64,000 bases of DNA from Palsa-461 sp036844945 (GCA_036844945.1 DAIUEV010000001.1:62001-126000), one strand, 5' to 3'; counted from the first letter of the stretch, positions 49,849 to 62,275 are shown. Made by a program: numbers and translations. The notes: generated by a model from the letters alone, not told the origin.

Positions 49849-52446
49849 GTGGGTCGTCAGGGCGTCGGTGACGAGGCATTGAGTGCTCCGCGGCGGAGCA
49901 ACGTGAACCGACGCGTCCCCGGGGTCGCCTGGTACCGCTTCCGGGTGACCTTCAGTCGCCGCCTGCGTGGCTATCTGAGCGTGGTGGTGTTGATCGGGTT
50001 AATCGGTGGGATCGCGATGGCCTCGATCAGCGCCGGCCGGCGCACCCAATCGTCCTATCCGACCTTCTTGGCCAGCACCAACCCATCGGACATGACGGTC
50101 TCGGTCTACATCCCGAGTGGCGGCGGTGCGGCGACCCCACTAGCGGCCAGACTCGCCCACCTACCCGACGTAAAGCGGGTCACGGACCTTGTCGGGCCGA
50201 ACTTCATACCGCTCGCCAAGAACGGCGCACCCAGACTGAACACGTCGAATGACGTGTCGATCAGCGGCAGCGTCGACGGCATGCTCCTCCGTCAGGACCG
50301 TCTGACGGCCATTGAGGGCCAGTTGGCCGATCCGAACCGGGCTGACGAAATGGTCATGACCGCACCAGCGGCCCGCATCCTCGACGTACACGTCGGCCAG
50401 GTCGTGCCGCTCGGTTTCTACACCAACGCGCAGATCAACTTGGCGGGATTTGGCACTCCGAGCGTGGCTCCCCGCCTGCGAATTCGGGCCCGGGTTACGG
50501 GGATCGTGGTCTTCAACAACGGGGTGATCCAAGACGACATCGACAGGGCGTATGGGTTCGTGGTGTTGACCCCGGCACTCATCAAAGAGGCGATCGCGGT
50601 GTCGCCAGGGGCGGCAGCACCGTCGCTCTACGGACTCCAGCTCGATCACGGCGCAAATGACGTCCGAACGGTGGAGCAGGAGATCGTCCACCTGGTGCCG
50701 CCTGGTTCGACCTATCAGTTCCACGTCACCTCGCGTGTCGTGGCCGAGGTGGAGCTCGCCATGAAGCCCGAGTCGGTCGCCCTGGGCGGGTTTGGGGTGA
50801 TCGCCGCACTGGTCTGTCTGGTCCTCGGGATTCAGGCCATCTCCCGGCAGCTCCGCTCCGGAGACGAGGACCGCCGGGTGATGCGCAGTCTCGGGGCCGG
50901 TCCTCTTACCACCGCCGGCGACGGGCTCATCGGCCTCGTCGGCGTCGTGTTCCTCGGTTCGCTCGTGGCGGTCGGCGTCGCGGTAGGACTGTCTCCGCTG
51001 TCACCCTTGGGCCCGGTACGTCCCGTCTACCCCAACGGCGGGATCGACTTCGACTGGACGGTGCTGGGTGCAGGACTGGCCGTGCTCGTGATCGTCCTCG
51101 GGGTCGCCGCGGCCGTGTTGTCCTATCGAGGAGCGCCTCATCGGGTGGCGCGGATCGGGCAGACGGGAACCGGCAGTTCGCGTCTCGTCCGCCGGGTGGA
51201 GTCGGCTGGGATGCCGGTGGCCGGAGTGGCGGGAGTGCGTTTCGCGCTCGAACCCGGTCAGGGACGCACCGCGGTCCCGGTGCGTTCGGCAATGCTCGGC
51301 GCAGTCCTCGCCGTCGCCACGGTGGTGGCCACCCTCACCTTTGCAAGCGGCCTGCGAACCCTGGTGGCGAATCCACCGCTCTATGGCTGGAACTGGAGCT
51401 ACGCGCTCAACCCGACCAACGACGTCCCGCCCCAGGCCCTGAACCTCCTCGGACACGACCCCGACGTTGCCGCGTGGACGGGGGTCGACTACAACAATTT
51501 CGGAATCGACGGCCAAGCCGCACCCTTCCTTTTCTCACGCCCGGGTGCCGAGCTTTCTCCGCCGATCCTGTCGGGACACGGCCTTGACGCCAACAACCAG
51601 ATCGTGCTGGGCGCAGCTACGTTGGCCGTGCTGCATAAGCAGATCGGTGAATCGGTGTCTGTCAGCTATGGGATTCCGGCTGACGCCCCCCTCTACGTGC
51701 CGCCAACCCGCTTGGTGATCGTCGGGACGGCGACGTTTCCCGCGGTGGGCTACACCAGCTTTGTCGCCGACCACACTTCGATGGGTACCGGCGCCCTCGT
51801 CTCGGAAGGGGTCTTGCCCCCGGCTTTCCAACGAGCCATTCAGCGCCCCGACCCGAATCTGAACGGTCCCGAACTGGTCTTCGTGCGGCTACGAAGCGGG
51901 GTCAGCCCGGCTACTGGCCGGGCGAACCTGCAACGCATCGCCAATATTGCGACAAAAGTCTTCGCCTCTGACCCCAACGCGGTCGGCGATAGCGTCACCG
52001 TGCTCGGTGTGCAACGTCCCGCCCAGATCGTGAACTACCGCAGCATCGGTTCCACACCAGTGAACCTCGCGGTCGGCCTTGCCGCTGGGGCGATTGTCGC
52101 CCTCGGCCTCACCCTTGCAGCATCGGTACGCCGGCGCCGACGGGACCTGGCGCTGCTGAAGGCGCTCGGTTTTACCCCGCGGCAACTGAGAGCCACGGTG
52201 GCTTGGCAAGCGACGGTGGCCGCAGTGATCGGCGTCATCGTGGGGCTGCCCGTCGGCATCGTTGCAGGCCGAGTGCTGTGGACACAGTTTGCTCGGAACC
52301 TCAATGCAGTACCCGACCCCACCGTTCCCGTCTTGTCGATGATCCTGGTCGCGCTCGGCGCGCTCGTTTTCGCCAACCTGGTCGCGGCGTTCCCTGGACG
52401 CGATGCGGCACGCACGTCGACGACGCTGCTCCTGCGGACGGAGTGA
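49849..52446 (+). CDS. FtsX-type ABC transporter permease, paralog of the preceding one
   Basis: This 865-residue protein parallels its upstream neighbour throughout: YRFRVTFSRRLRGYLSVVVLIGLIGG against YRFRATFGARLGGYLAVVALLGLLGG, the shared block PVAGVAGVRFALEPGQGRTAVPVRS, and the C-terminal LLKALGFTPRQLRATVAWQAT. It has the same N-terminal helix, external domain and two FtsX cores. The GTG at 49849 has AGGAG 4 bases upstream; GTG at 49831 is an alternative. Base use is visibly less GC-extreme than that of the first paralog, so it may have been acquired separately. It lacks an adjacent ATPase. Confidence 0.83.
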   Translation: MGRQGVGDEALSAPRRSNVNRRVPGVAWYRFRVTFSRRLRGYLSVVVLIGLIGGIAMASISAGRRTQSSYPTFLASTNPSDMTVSVYIPSGGGAATPLAARLAHLPDVKRVTDLVGPNFIPLAKNGAPRLNTSNDVSISGSVDGMLLRQDRLTAIEGQLADPNRADEMVMTAPAARILDVHVGQVVPLGFYTNAQINLAGFGTPSVAPRLRIRARVTGIVVFNNGVIQDDIDRAYGFVVLTPALIKEAIAVSPGAAAPSLYGLQLDHGANDVRTVEQEIVHLVPPGSTYQFHVTSRVVAEVELAMKPESVALGGFGVIAALVCLVLGIQAISRQLRSGDEDRRVMRSLGAGPLTTAGDGLIGLVGVVFLGSLVAVGVAVGLSPLSPLGPVRPVYPNGGIDFDWTVLGAGLAVLVIVLGVAAAVLSYRGAPHRVARIGQTGTGSSRLVRRVESAGMPVAGVAGVRFALEPGQGRTAVPVRSAMLGAVLAVATVVATLTFASGLRTLVANPPLYGWNWSYALNPTNDVPPQALNLLGHDPDVAAWTGVDYNNFGIDGQAAPFLFSRPGAELSPPILSGHGLDANNQIVLGAATLAVLHKQIGESVSVSYGIPADAPLYVPPTRLVIVGTATFPAVGYTSFVADHTSMGTGALVSEGVLPPAFQRAIQRPDPNLNGPELVFVRLRSGVSPATGRANLQRIANIATKVFASDPNAVGDSVTVLGVQRPAQIVNYRSIGSTPVNLAVGLAAGAIVALGLTLAASVRRRRRDLALLKALGFTPRQLRATVAWQATVAAVIGVIVGLPVGIVAGRVLWTQFARNLNAVPDPTVPVLSMILVALGALVFANLVAAFPGRDAARTSTTLLLRTE

Positions 52447-52581
52447 CCAGGCACTCCACACGTCATTCCGACCGCTCCAGCGTCGGGTCATCGCCAGAGT
52501 TCGACGAAGGCGAGAGGGTGGCACCAGCTTGGACAGGCGGACCGGCCGTGAGGCGCCGCCTTCGGGTCTCACTCCTTTATC

Positions 52582-52599
52582 CTCACCCACTCGGGTGAG
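52582..52599. other. Short perfect hairpin upstream of the mutasome promoter
   Basis: CTCACCC and GGGTGAG pair perfectly over 7 bases with the loop actc. It lies 135 bases after the FtsX stop and 20 bases before the SOS promoter. It may be a weak terminator for the FtsX gene or an extra binding site; no T-run follows. Confidence 0.35.
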
Positions 52600-52619
52600 T
52601 TCGGGGTGGTCCGCCCCCT

Positions 52620-52648
52620 TTGGAAAGCGAACATGTGTTCGCTACACT
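52620..52648 (+). promoter_or_regulatory. SOS promoter with LexA box for imuA'-imuB-dnaE2
   Basis: A -35-like TTGGAA (52620-52625) and a -10-like TACACT (52643-52648) are 17 bases apart. The spacer holds GCGAACATGTGTTCGC (52627-52642), a perfect palindrome that fits the actinobacterial LexA box core CGAAC-N4-GTTCG. LexA bound here would cover the promoter. The -10 ends 6 bases before the GTG start of imuA', so the mRNA is probably leaderless. Confidence 0.85.
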
Positions 52649-52654
52649 CCGCCC

Positions 52655-53359
52655 GTGAGCGGAAGGCTCCTCTCCTCGCCGGCGGGTGGCTCGACCCCGG
52701 TCTTGGCCACCGAGCGGGTCCTCCCGGTCCCCGAGCTGCTGGCGGCCGCGCTCCCCGGCGCCGGGCTCCGCCGCGGCGGCCTGGTCGGGATCTCCGGCGC
52801 GGGCGGCATGACCTTGCTTCTCTCGCTCCTGGCCCAACCGATCGCCCAGGGGTCTTGGGCCGCGGTGGTCGGGGTGCCCGACCTCGGGCTGGAGGCTGCC
52901 GCCGCTCTCGGGGTTGACCTAACCCGGGTGGCTCTCGTCCCCGACCCGGATTCCTCGTGGCCGACGGCGGTGGCGGTGCTCCTCGACGCCCTCGACGTGG
53001 TGGCGGTCCGCCCTCCCCGCCCCGCTCGGTCGGGGGAGGCCCACCGGCTGGCCGCCCGGGCCCGTGAACGCGGGTCGGTGCTCCTGGTCGCCGGGGGCGG
53101 CTGGCCGGAGCGCCCGGACCTCGAGCTGACCGCGGAGGTCGAGGGGTGGGAGGGGCTCGGCGCCGGGGTGGGCACCCTGCGCCGCCGGGCCGGCCGGATC
53201 ACCGTGTCGGGGCGGCGCGGGGCGGGTCGCCCCCTGACCGTCTCCTGCTGGCTGCCGGGGGCCCAGGGGCGGCTGGCCCCCCGGCCGGCCGCGGAGCCGG
53301 AGGGTCGCTCTCTCCTCCGCGAGGTGGGCGAGGCGACGCCGGTGGCATGGGCCGGCTGA
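52655..53359 (+). CDS. imuA': ImuA' (actinobacterial SOS mutasome accessory protein)
   Basis: The 234-residue protein resembles a reduced RecA-like domain. RVLPVPELLAAALPGAGLRRGGLVGISGAGGMTLLLSLLA has a position equivalent to Walker A that lacks the GKT, and LDALDVVAVRPP is like Walker B. It is the adaptor of the ImuA'-ImuB-DnaE2 translesion system. The GTG start is set by the LexA-controlled promoter just upstream. The gene overlaps imuB by 13 bases. Identification depends on context as well as sequence, since these proteins diverge quickly. Confidence 0.85.
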   Translation: MSGRLLSSPAGGSTPVLATERVLPVPELLAAALPGAGLRRGGLVGISGAGGMTLLLSLLAQPIAQGSWAAVVGVPDLGLEAAAALGVDLTRVALVPDPDSSWPTAVAVLLDALDVVAVRPPRPARSGEAHRLAARARERGSVLLVAGGGWPERPDLELTAEVEGWEGLGAGVGTLRRRAGRITVSGRRGAGRPLTVSCWLPGAQGRLAPRPAAEPEGRSLLREVGEATPVAWAG

Positions 53360-54886
53360 CCCGCACCCTGGTGGCGTGGTGCCCCGACTGGCCGGTGGTG
53401 GCGGCCGGCCTCGGGGCCGGCGAACCGGCCGCGGTGGTGGCGTCGGGGCGGGTGGTGGCCTGCTCGGCAGCCGCCCGCGACAAGGGCGTGGTGCTCGGCA
53501 TGCGCAAGCGGGTGGCCGAGGCCCGTTGTGCGGGGCTCGTCGTGGTCCGCCATGACGAGGCCCGAGGGGCGCGGGTGTTCGAGCCGGTGGTGGCCGCAGT
53601 GGCGGGGTTCGTCCCCGAGGTGGAGGTGACGCGGCCGGGGCTCCTCTCGCTCGCCACCCGCGGCCCCTCCCGCTACCACGGCGGCGACGGCCCCCTTTGC
53701 TCGGTGGTGGCCCGCGCCGCTGCCGATGCGGTGTCGGAGGGATGTGGGGTTGCGGACCCAGAGGTGCGGGTCGGCGTGGCCGACGGGCCGTTCGCGGCCG
53801 CGCTGGCGGCCCGCCGCGGCGTCGTGGTCCCCTCCAAGAGGACCGCCGAGTTCCTGGCCGGGTTCCCGGTCGGGGCCCTCGGGCGGCCCGAGCTGGCCGA
53901 CCTCCTGGTCCGGCTGGGCATCGGCACCCTGGGCGCGTTCGCCGCCCTCGACCCGGCGGCGGTCGCGGCGCGGTTCGGGCCCGACGGCGCCCTCGCCCAC
54001 CGTCTGGCCCGCGGCCTCGACGACCGGGCGCTGCGCTCGGTCCGCCCGCCGGCCGAGCTGGTGGCGGTGGCCGAGCTCGACCCCCCGGCCGAGCGGGTGG
54101 ACGCCGCCGCCTTCGCGGGGCGCACCCTCGGCGAGGAGCTGGTGGCCAAGCTCGACGCGCGGGGGTTGTCGTGCATCCTGCTCCGCATCGAGGCCGAGAC
54201 CGAGCACGGGGAGGAGCTGGCCCGGCAGTGGCGGGCCGAGATCCACCACGACGCGGCGGCGATGGGGGAGCGACTGCGTTGGCAGCTCGAGGGGTGGCTG
54301 TCGGGGACGGCGGCCGAGGCGCCGACCGCCGGGATCATCCGCATCGCGTTCCGGGCGACCGAGGTGGCCCCGGCCGGCGGGCAGCAGATCGGGTTCTGGG
54401 GTGGGGTCTCGGAGGCCGACCGCCGGGCCGTCCGGGCCCTCGACCGGCTGGCCGGAATGCTCGGCGCCGACGCGGTCTTCACCGGCGCGCTCACGGGCGG
54501 CCGGGGGCCGGGGGACCGGACGGCCCTCGTGGCCTGGGGGGACACCCGGCCCGAGCAGAAGGAGGCGGGACCCTGGCCGGGCCGCCACCCCGACCCCGCT
54601 CCGGCGCTGGTGCACCGGGCCCCCCGTCAGGCCGCGGTGACCGACCGGGCCGAGCGGCCGGTCGCGGTGAGCGCCCGGGGGCACCTGACCGCCATCCCCG
54701 ACCGGGTCTCGGTCGAGGGCGGCCCGTCGGCGGCGGTCGTCGCCTGGGCCGGGCCGTGGCTCTTCGACGAGCGGTGGTGGGATCCGAAGGCGGCCCGACG
54801 CCGGGCCCGGTTCCAGCTGCTCGGCGAGGACCGGACCGCCTACCTGTGCTTCGTGGAGCACAACCGATGGTTCGTCGAAGCCACCT

Positions 54887-54894
<8 letters not shown>
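53347..54894 (+). CDS. imuB: ImuB, catalytically inactive Y-family polymerase-like protein
   Basis: The 515-residue protein has the Y-family polymerase fold, but the acidic residues of the active site are missing. The first motif reads TLVAWCPDWPVVAA where active enzymes have a D-x-D-x-F-F-A-S-V-E type, and the palm motif reads PGLLSLATRGPSRYHGG. A clamp-binding-like motif GGQQIGFWGG lies near residue 345, comparable to the QLPLWG of mycobacterial ImuB. It acts as a hub between the sliding clamp, ImuA' and DnaE2. The ATG at 53347 overlaps imuA' and its end overlaps dnaE2 by 8 bases. Confidence 0.9.
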
Positions 54895-58024
<3,130 letters not shown>

Positions 58025-58067
58025 TCCAGGCCGACCGCCCGTGCCCGCCCCGCCCGAGATCACGGGC

Positions 58068-59072
58068 ATGACTTCGCCCCCCGTGGGTACAGAGAGGGTC
58101 GTGGATGCTCGAGCGGTCCCGGCGCGGGCGATCTTCGGCGCGGTCGTCCTCGTGACCGGGCTCGCGGGGTTTCTGCTCACCCCCGCGGCCGGCGCGAACC
58201 CCACCTACCCGGTTCCCTACACCTTCACCGCCGACATCCTGGCCTCGCCCTCGGGCCCCTATACCCCGCCCCCGGGCGCCAACGACTGGTCCTGCCGGCC
58301 GTCGCACGCCCACCCCGACCCCGTCATCCTCATGCACGGCCTGTTCGCGAACGAGACCGACAACTGGCAGACCTACGGTCCGCTGCTCGCCGACAACGGG
58401 TACTGCGTCTTCACCTTCACCTACGGCAACGACCTCTCCACTCAGCCTCCGCTCGACAACATCGGCGGTCTCATCCCCATGGAGCAGAGCGCCGAGGTTC
58501 TCGCCGGCTTCGTCCACCAGGTTCTGGCGGCGACCGGCGCTCGGAAGGTCGACATCGTGGGCCACTCCGAAGGGGCGACAGTGCCGTACTGGTACATCAA
58601 GTTCGACGGCGGTGCCACGGAGGTCGCCCACATGGTCGGGCTGGCGCCGGTGGTGCATGGCACCGACGTCGCACTCGGTCCTGCGTTGATCGCCGAGCTG
58701 CTCGGCGCCTTCGGCACACCGCCCTCCGCCGTCGATGCGGTGGCCCTCGGCTGCCAGTCGTGTGCCGAGTTCGCACCCACCTCGTCGTTCATCGAGCAGC
58801 TCGACGCGGGCGGCATCGCGGTCCGCGGGGTCGACTACACCCAGATCATGACCCGCTACGACGAGCTCGTCGTGCCCTATAGCAACGGCACCGTGGACGC
58901 GCCCAACTCCACGAACATCGTCGTGCAGGACCAGTGTGCACTCGACCTCGCCGACCACATCGCCTTGGCGGCCGACCCGGTCGCCGCCCAGGACGTGCTC
59001 AACGCGCTCGACCCCGCGCACGCCCAGCCGACGCCGTGCGTCCCGGTGGCACCGGTGGTCGCCGCGGCGTAG
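58068..59072 (+). CDS. Secreted lipase-like alpha/beta hydrolase
   Basis: This 334-residue exported protein has a signal segment (AIFGAVVLVTGLAGFLLTPAAGA, residues 21-43). The lipase-type fold follows: PVILMHGLFANETDNW gives the oxyanion region, DIVGHSEGATVPYWYIKF the nucleophile in G-H-S-E-G (near residue 167), and a late CALDLADHIALAADP the His region. This matches secreted triacylglycerol lipase/esterase proteins of actinobacteria (EstA/lipase class 2). Six cysteines suggest disulfides. A GTG at 58041 would add 9 residues. It follows dnaE2 by 43 bases but is unlikely to be part of the mutasome. Confidence 0.83.
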   Translation: MTSPPVGTERVVDARAVPARAIFGAVVLVTGLAGFLLTPAAGANPTYPVPYTFTADILASPSGPYTPPPGANDWSCRPSHAHPDPVILMHGLFANETDNWQTYGPLLADNGYCVFTFTYGNDLSTQPPLDNIGGLIPMEQSAEVLAGFVHQVLAATGARKVDIVGHSEGATVPYWYIKFDGGATEVAHMVGLAPVVHGTDVALGPALIAELLGAFGTPPSAVDAVALGCQSCAEFAPTSSFIEQLDAGGIAVRGVDYTQIMTRYDELVVPYSNGTVDAPNSTNIVVQDQCALDLADHIALAADPVAAQDVLNALDPAHAQPTPCVPVAPVVAAA

Positions 59073-59139
59073 CCCGGGTCGGGAGCGCGACCGGTCGGCC
59101 GGGACGGGACCATGCACCGCTCCTGGTTCTCCGCACCGC

Positions 59140-59520
59140 TCACCAGAGCGTCACCGACCGCGGATGGCGGTGACCGCGTAGTCCCCGGTCCTTTGTGATC
59201 AGCCTCCACCCGTGTTCGACCGCGGTCGCATAGATGAGACGGTCGGCCGGGTCACCGGGAAAGGCGGTCGGGAGCCCGACCGCCGCGTCCGCGATGGCAG
59301 GGCTCACGCCGGCGGTGCGGACCTCCCGGGCGATCGCGGTGAGCCAGACCCGAATGGGCAAGGTGAGGATGATCCGCTCGTGTCGGGCCAACCAGGCGAG
59401 CTCGTACCAGGTGATCGCCGAGACGGCCAACTCGTCCGCCGCTTCGATGGCGGCGGTTGCGTTTCGGCTCAACCGATCCGGTTCAGCTGACCACCAGTGC
59501 ACGACGTGGGTGTCCAACAA
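59140..59520 (-). CDS. vapC: PIN-domain toxin (VapC family)
   Basis: The 126-residue protein has the four acidic residues of a PIN-domain ribonuclease: Asp in LLDTHVVHWW at the N-terminus, Glu in WYELAWLARHE (near 41), and Asp in GDPADRLIYATAV with the following RLITKDRGLR (near 90-115). It should cleave RNA, often tRNA, until bound by the antitoxin. The start is a TTG at 59520 or a CTG at 59532 that would overlap the antitoxin stop. The antitoxin gene is directly upstream. Confidence 0.88.
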   Translation of the reverse strand: MLDTHVVHWWSAEPDRLSRNATAAIEAADELAVSAITWYELAWLARHERIILTLPIRVWLTAIAREVRTAGVSPAIADAAVGLPTAFPGDPADRLIYATAVEHGWRLITKDRGLRGHRHPRSVTLW

Positions 59521-59528
59521 GACGGTGG

Positions 59529-59756
59529 TCAGCGGGCCTCCCAGTCTTCGTCCGTCGAGAAGAGGTCCTCCTCATCGCAGGCCGTATGGGCTGAACCGGA
59601 CATGCGGCCCCGTAACGCTCTCGGCGTTCCGACCGGGACGAGACGGGCCACTGTGTGCCCGTGCTTGGTGATCTCGATCTCGTCGCCCGATGCGAGCTCG
59701 TCGAGCAGCGCGAGCAGCTTCGCCTTCGCCTCACTGGCGGTCACTTGACGGACCAT
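59529..59756 (-). CDS. Phd/YefM-type antitoxin
   Basis: The 75-residue protein begins VRQVTASEAKAKLLALLDELASGDEIEITKHGHTVARLVPV, here in parts: TASEAKAKLLALLDEL and ITKHGHTVARLVP, the Phd/YefM fold that binds DNA as a dimer. The C-terminal acidic tail (DEEDLFSTDEDWEAR) should wrap and inhibit the PIN toxin. The ATG is placed so that the sequence begins at MVRQV; upstream codons are out of family. A palindromic operator overlaps its promoter. It ends 8 bases before the toxin's TTG start. Confidence 0.88.
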   Translation of the reverse strand: MVRQVTASEAKAKLLALLDELASGDEIEITKHGHTVARLVPVGTPRALRGRMSGSAHTACDEEDLFSTDEDWEAR

Positions 59757-59757
59757 A

Positions 59758-59775
59758 TGACCACTATATAGGTCA
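59758..59775. promoter_or_regulatory. Operator/promoter of the toxin-antitoxin pair
   Basis: TGACC and GGTCA flank the AT-rich core actatata. On the minus strand TATAGT (59763-59768) would be a -10 hexamer whose start point falls at the antitoxin ATG, so a leaderless mRNA is likely. The position over the promoter fits self-repression by the antitoxin-toxin complex. Confidence 0.6.
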
Positions 59776-59884
59776 GATTTCCTCCACGAGGAGCGGCGGT
59801 TCACTGACCCAGAAGGGTCGTCTGTCTTAGCTCGCTTTGGTTGGCCCGCCGGCTCCGGTCCCGGCCAGCGTCGAGAATGCGTCC

Positions 59885-60520
59885 ATGAACTTCGTCGCCC
59901 ACAGTGTGGTGGCGGTGCGGAGCGGGATGGACGAGGCCGGCCAGATCCTCGGCGCGGTGCTCGGTGACCTCTCCGCCATGGCTCGCATCCGGTTCGACGT
60001 CGGACGCCTCCCGCCGGCGGTGGCCGACGGGGTTCGACTGCATTGGGCTGCCGACCGGGCGTTCCACGCCGACCGTGTCTTTCTTGCCGGCGCCGATGCT
60101 CTCCGAACCTCGGCCTCGTCGGTCGGCGTCGCGCGCGGGGCGTCGCGGGCGATCGGGCACGCCGGCTGGGAGCTGCTCCTCGACGGACGGCTTGCCGCTG
60201 ATTCCGATGCGGCTCTGGTGGCGGCGCTTGAGATCGCCCCCTCTCTGTCCGCTGCGTGCGCGACCGACCGGGACGCAGGCTCGTGGGGTCGGCTCGCGGC
60301 CCGCATGACCGCGGATCGATGGTGGCACCGTTACGCGGACCCGGTGTTCGTCGCCGAGCGGTTGTTCGACATGCTCAGCCGGCGACCCCGGCTGGCCTTC
60401 GAGCGCTCCCAGATGCCGGCGGTCGCCGAGGTGCTTGCCAACGGCCAGCCATCGGTGGCCACCGAGGCCGCAGCGGTGCTCGCCCGAGTGGTTGCCCGAG
60501 TGCGCGCGGAAGGCCACTGA
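59885..60520 (+). CDS. ACP phosphodiesterase-like protein (AcpH/DUF479 family)
   Basis: The 211-residue protein begins MNFVAHSVVAVRSG, like the AcpH start MNFLAH, then GQILGAVLGDL and LPPAVADGVRLHWAADRAFHADRVF, where family members have the H-x-x-x-D-x-x-x-D type metal-binding line (here HWAADRAFHAD). The C-terminal half continues as helices. The family removes phosphopantetheine from acyl carrier protein; here the conservation is partial, so function is not assured. The ATG at 59885 is preferred over an open frame to 59837. It stands alone on this strand. Confidence 0.65.
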   Translation: MNFVAHSVVAVRSGMDEAGQILGAVLGDLSAMARIRFDVGRLPPAVADGVRLHWAADRAFHADRVFLAGADALRTSASSVGVARGASRAIGHAGWELLLDGRLAADSDAALVAALEIAPSLSAACATDRDAGSWGRLAARMTADRWWHRYADPVFVAERLFDMLSRRPRLAFERSQMPAVAEVLANGQPSVATEAAAVLARVVARVRAEGH

Positions 60521-60714
60521 CCGGCCAGTACGCACGCAGCTCCGCACTGCGGCGTACGTGCACGAACTCGTGGGCCGTTGGCGGCGAGATCGTGCCATCA
60601 ACGACCTTCGGTATCGCCCCACCCTTTTGCACACTTCCCCATAGGGATGAAGCGAGTGGACGGCCGGGACCGGCTCGTGCGGTACGGACACGCCAGCAAC
60701 CTCGTCGAGGTTGT

Positions 60715-61425
60715 TCAGTGCGACGCCGTGGGTGCCGGACCGACCGGATCGAGGAGGCCGGGCTCGTCGCGCTTCGGGTCGTTCACCAGATCGGCCACCT
60801 CCACCAGTGCGAGGCGCCCCTCGCCGGCCGGGCGGAGCAGGCGGCCGGCCTCGGCCGGCTCAAGCGCCTCGGGCGCGAGCCAGAGCCCCCAGTCGACGGG
60901 TTCCACGATGACCGGGCAACGGTCGTGGACCAAGGAGAGATCGGGACCGGCGATGGTCGTGACGATGGCGACCGTCCGTAGGACCTGCTCATCGGGTCCG
61001 TGCCAGACCTCCCAGACGCCGCCGAGCGCGAGGAGATCGCCGTCGGCGCCCCGGGCGAAGTACGGGCGCCCGCGGCGTCGCTTCTGGTCGGGGTCGTGGT
61101 ACCACTCGTAGAAGCCGTTGGCCGGGACGAGGCACCGCCGGCGTTCGAACGCCCGCCGGAACGACGGCGCGCTGGCGACCGTCTCGGCCCGCGCGTTGAT
61201 CATGCGGTAGCCGACCGAGGGCTCCTTGGCCCAGCTCGGCACGAGTCCCCACTTGAGCGTGCCGAGCCGGCGCGTCGTGCCGTCGCGCGAGCAGACCACC
61301 GAGAAGATCTGCTGTGACGGCGCCACGTTGTACCGCGCCTCGGGCTCGCCCGGCGCGACATCGTCGACTCCGAATCGGGTGACCAGGCGCTCGGAGGGCT
61401 CGTAGAGGGAGAACCGGCCGCACAC
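60715..61425 (-). CDS. yedK: SRAP-domain abasic-site processing protein
   Basis: This 236-residue SRAP protein (HMCES/YedK family) crosslinks to abasic sites in single-stranded DNA. Cys2, exposed after removal of Met1, is the crosslinking residue (MCGRFSLYE). The other active-site parts are YNVAPSQQ, GLVPSWAKE, MINARAET, NGFYEWYHD and VHDRCPVIV with His. The length is normal. It lies 10 bases downstream of the LLM oxidoreductase gene on the same strand. No LexA box was seen upstream, although it is related by theme to the mutasome genes 3 kb away. Confidence 0.93.
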   Translation of the reverse strand: MCGRFSLYEPSERLVTRFGVDDVAPGEPEARYNVAPSQQIFSVVCSRDGTTRRLGTLKWGLVPSWAKEPSVGYRMINARAETVASAPSFRRAFERRRCLVPANGFYEWYHDPDQKRRRGRPYFARGADGDLLALGGVWEVWHGPDEQVLRTVAIVTTIAGPDLSLVHDRCPVIVEPVDWGLWLAPEALEPAEAGRLLRPAGEGRLALVEVADLVNDPKRDEPGLLDPVGPAPTASH

Positions 61426-61435
61426 TGCGGCAACC

Positions 61436-62275
61436 TCAGCGCAGCTCGGCGAAGGCCTTTGCGAGCGGCTCGAGATGCGCGGCCCGGTGGGGCACCGGGA
61501 GGGGCACGATGGCCAGCTCGAGGCCGTGCTCGGCCATCGCGGCCGCCGCTTCGACGGCTGGGCCTGGCTCGCCGTCGGGGCCCGGCCGACAGTGGGCCGA
61601 GATCATGATCTCCTTCGGATCGCGGCCGACGTCGGCGCAGTGCTGATGGAGGACCTCGACCTTGCGCGAGAAGTCCTCGACGGTCCCGACCACGAAGTTC
61701 CAGTGTTGGGCGAAGCGGGCGGCGGTGCGCAGCGTGCGCTTCTCCCCGCTACCGCCGATGCAGATCGGCACGTGGGGCTTCTGGGGGCCCTTCGGCTCGC
61801 AGCGCGCGTCGGTGAGGGTGAAGTACTTCCCCGAGAAGCTCGTCGTCTCATTGCTGAGGAGCCCGACCAGGACCTCGCACGCCTCCTCGAACCGGTCGCT
61901 TCGCTCCTTGGGCGTTCCGAGCGGGATTCCGTAGGCGCCCGACTCCTGGACATTCCACCCGGCCCCGATCCCGAGGTCGAGCCGCCCGGCCGAGACGATG
62001 TCGAGCGTCGCGGCCATGTTCGCGAGGACGGCCGGGTGGCGGTAGTGGATGCCGGTCGCGAGGGTGCCGAGGCGGACCCGGGAGGTCGCCTGGGCGAGGG
62101 CCGTGAGCGTGACCCAACCCTCGAGGCAGGGCCCGTTCGTGTCGCCCACGATCGGGTAGAAGTGGTCGAAGGTCCAGCCGGACTCGAATGCGTCGATCTC
62201 ATCCCCGGCTCGGAACACCTCGAGCATGTCGGTCCAGGTGGTGTGCTGCGGGGCGGTCTTGAAGGCGAGGCGCAT
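61436..62275 (-). CDS. LLM-class, probably F420-dependent, oxidoreductase
   Basis: The 279-residue protein has the luciferase-like TIM barrel: ESGWTFDHFYPI, the turn LATGIHYRHPAVLANMAATLDIVSAGRLDLGIGAGWN (cut: GRLDLGIGAGWN), and VPICIGGSGEKRTLRTAARFAQHWN. This group in actinobacteria usually binds F420; the sequence does not exclude FMN. It has no membrane segment. It precedes yedK in a two-gene operon. The substrate is unknown. Confidence 0.85.
   Translation of the reverse strand: MRLAFKTAPQHTTWTDMLEVFRAGDEIDAFESGWTFDHFYPIVGDTNGPCLEGWVTLTALAQATSRVRLGTLATGIHYRHPAVLANMAATLDIVSAGRLDLGIGAGWNVQESGAYGIPLGTPKERSDRFEEACEVLVGLLSNETTSFSGKYFTLTDARCEPKGPQKPHVPICIGGSGEKRTLRTAARFAQHWNFVVGTVEDFSRKVEVLHQHCADVGRDPKEIMISAHCRPGPDGEPGPAVEAAAAMAEHGLELAIVPLPVPHRAAHLEPLAKAFAELR

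Noticed and set aside
60521..60714. Possible small gene between the ACP phosphodiesterase-like gene and yedK
   Set aside because: No frame on either strand gives a protein-like sequence with a ribosome site; it looks like ordinary convergent intergenic DNA.
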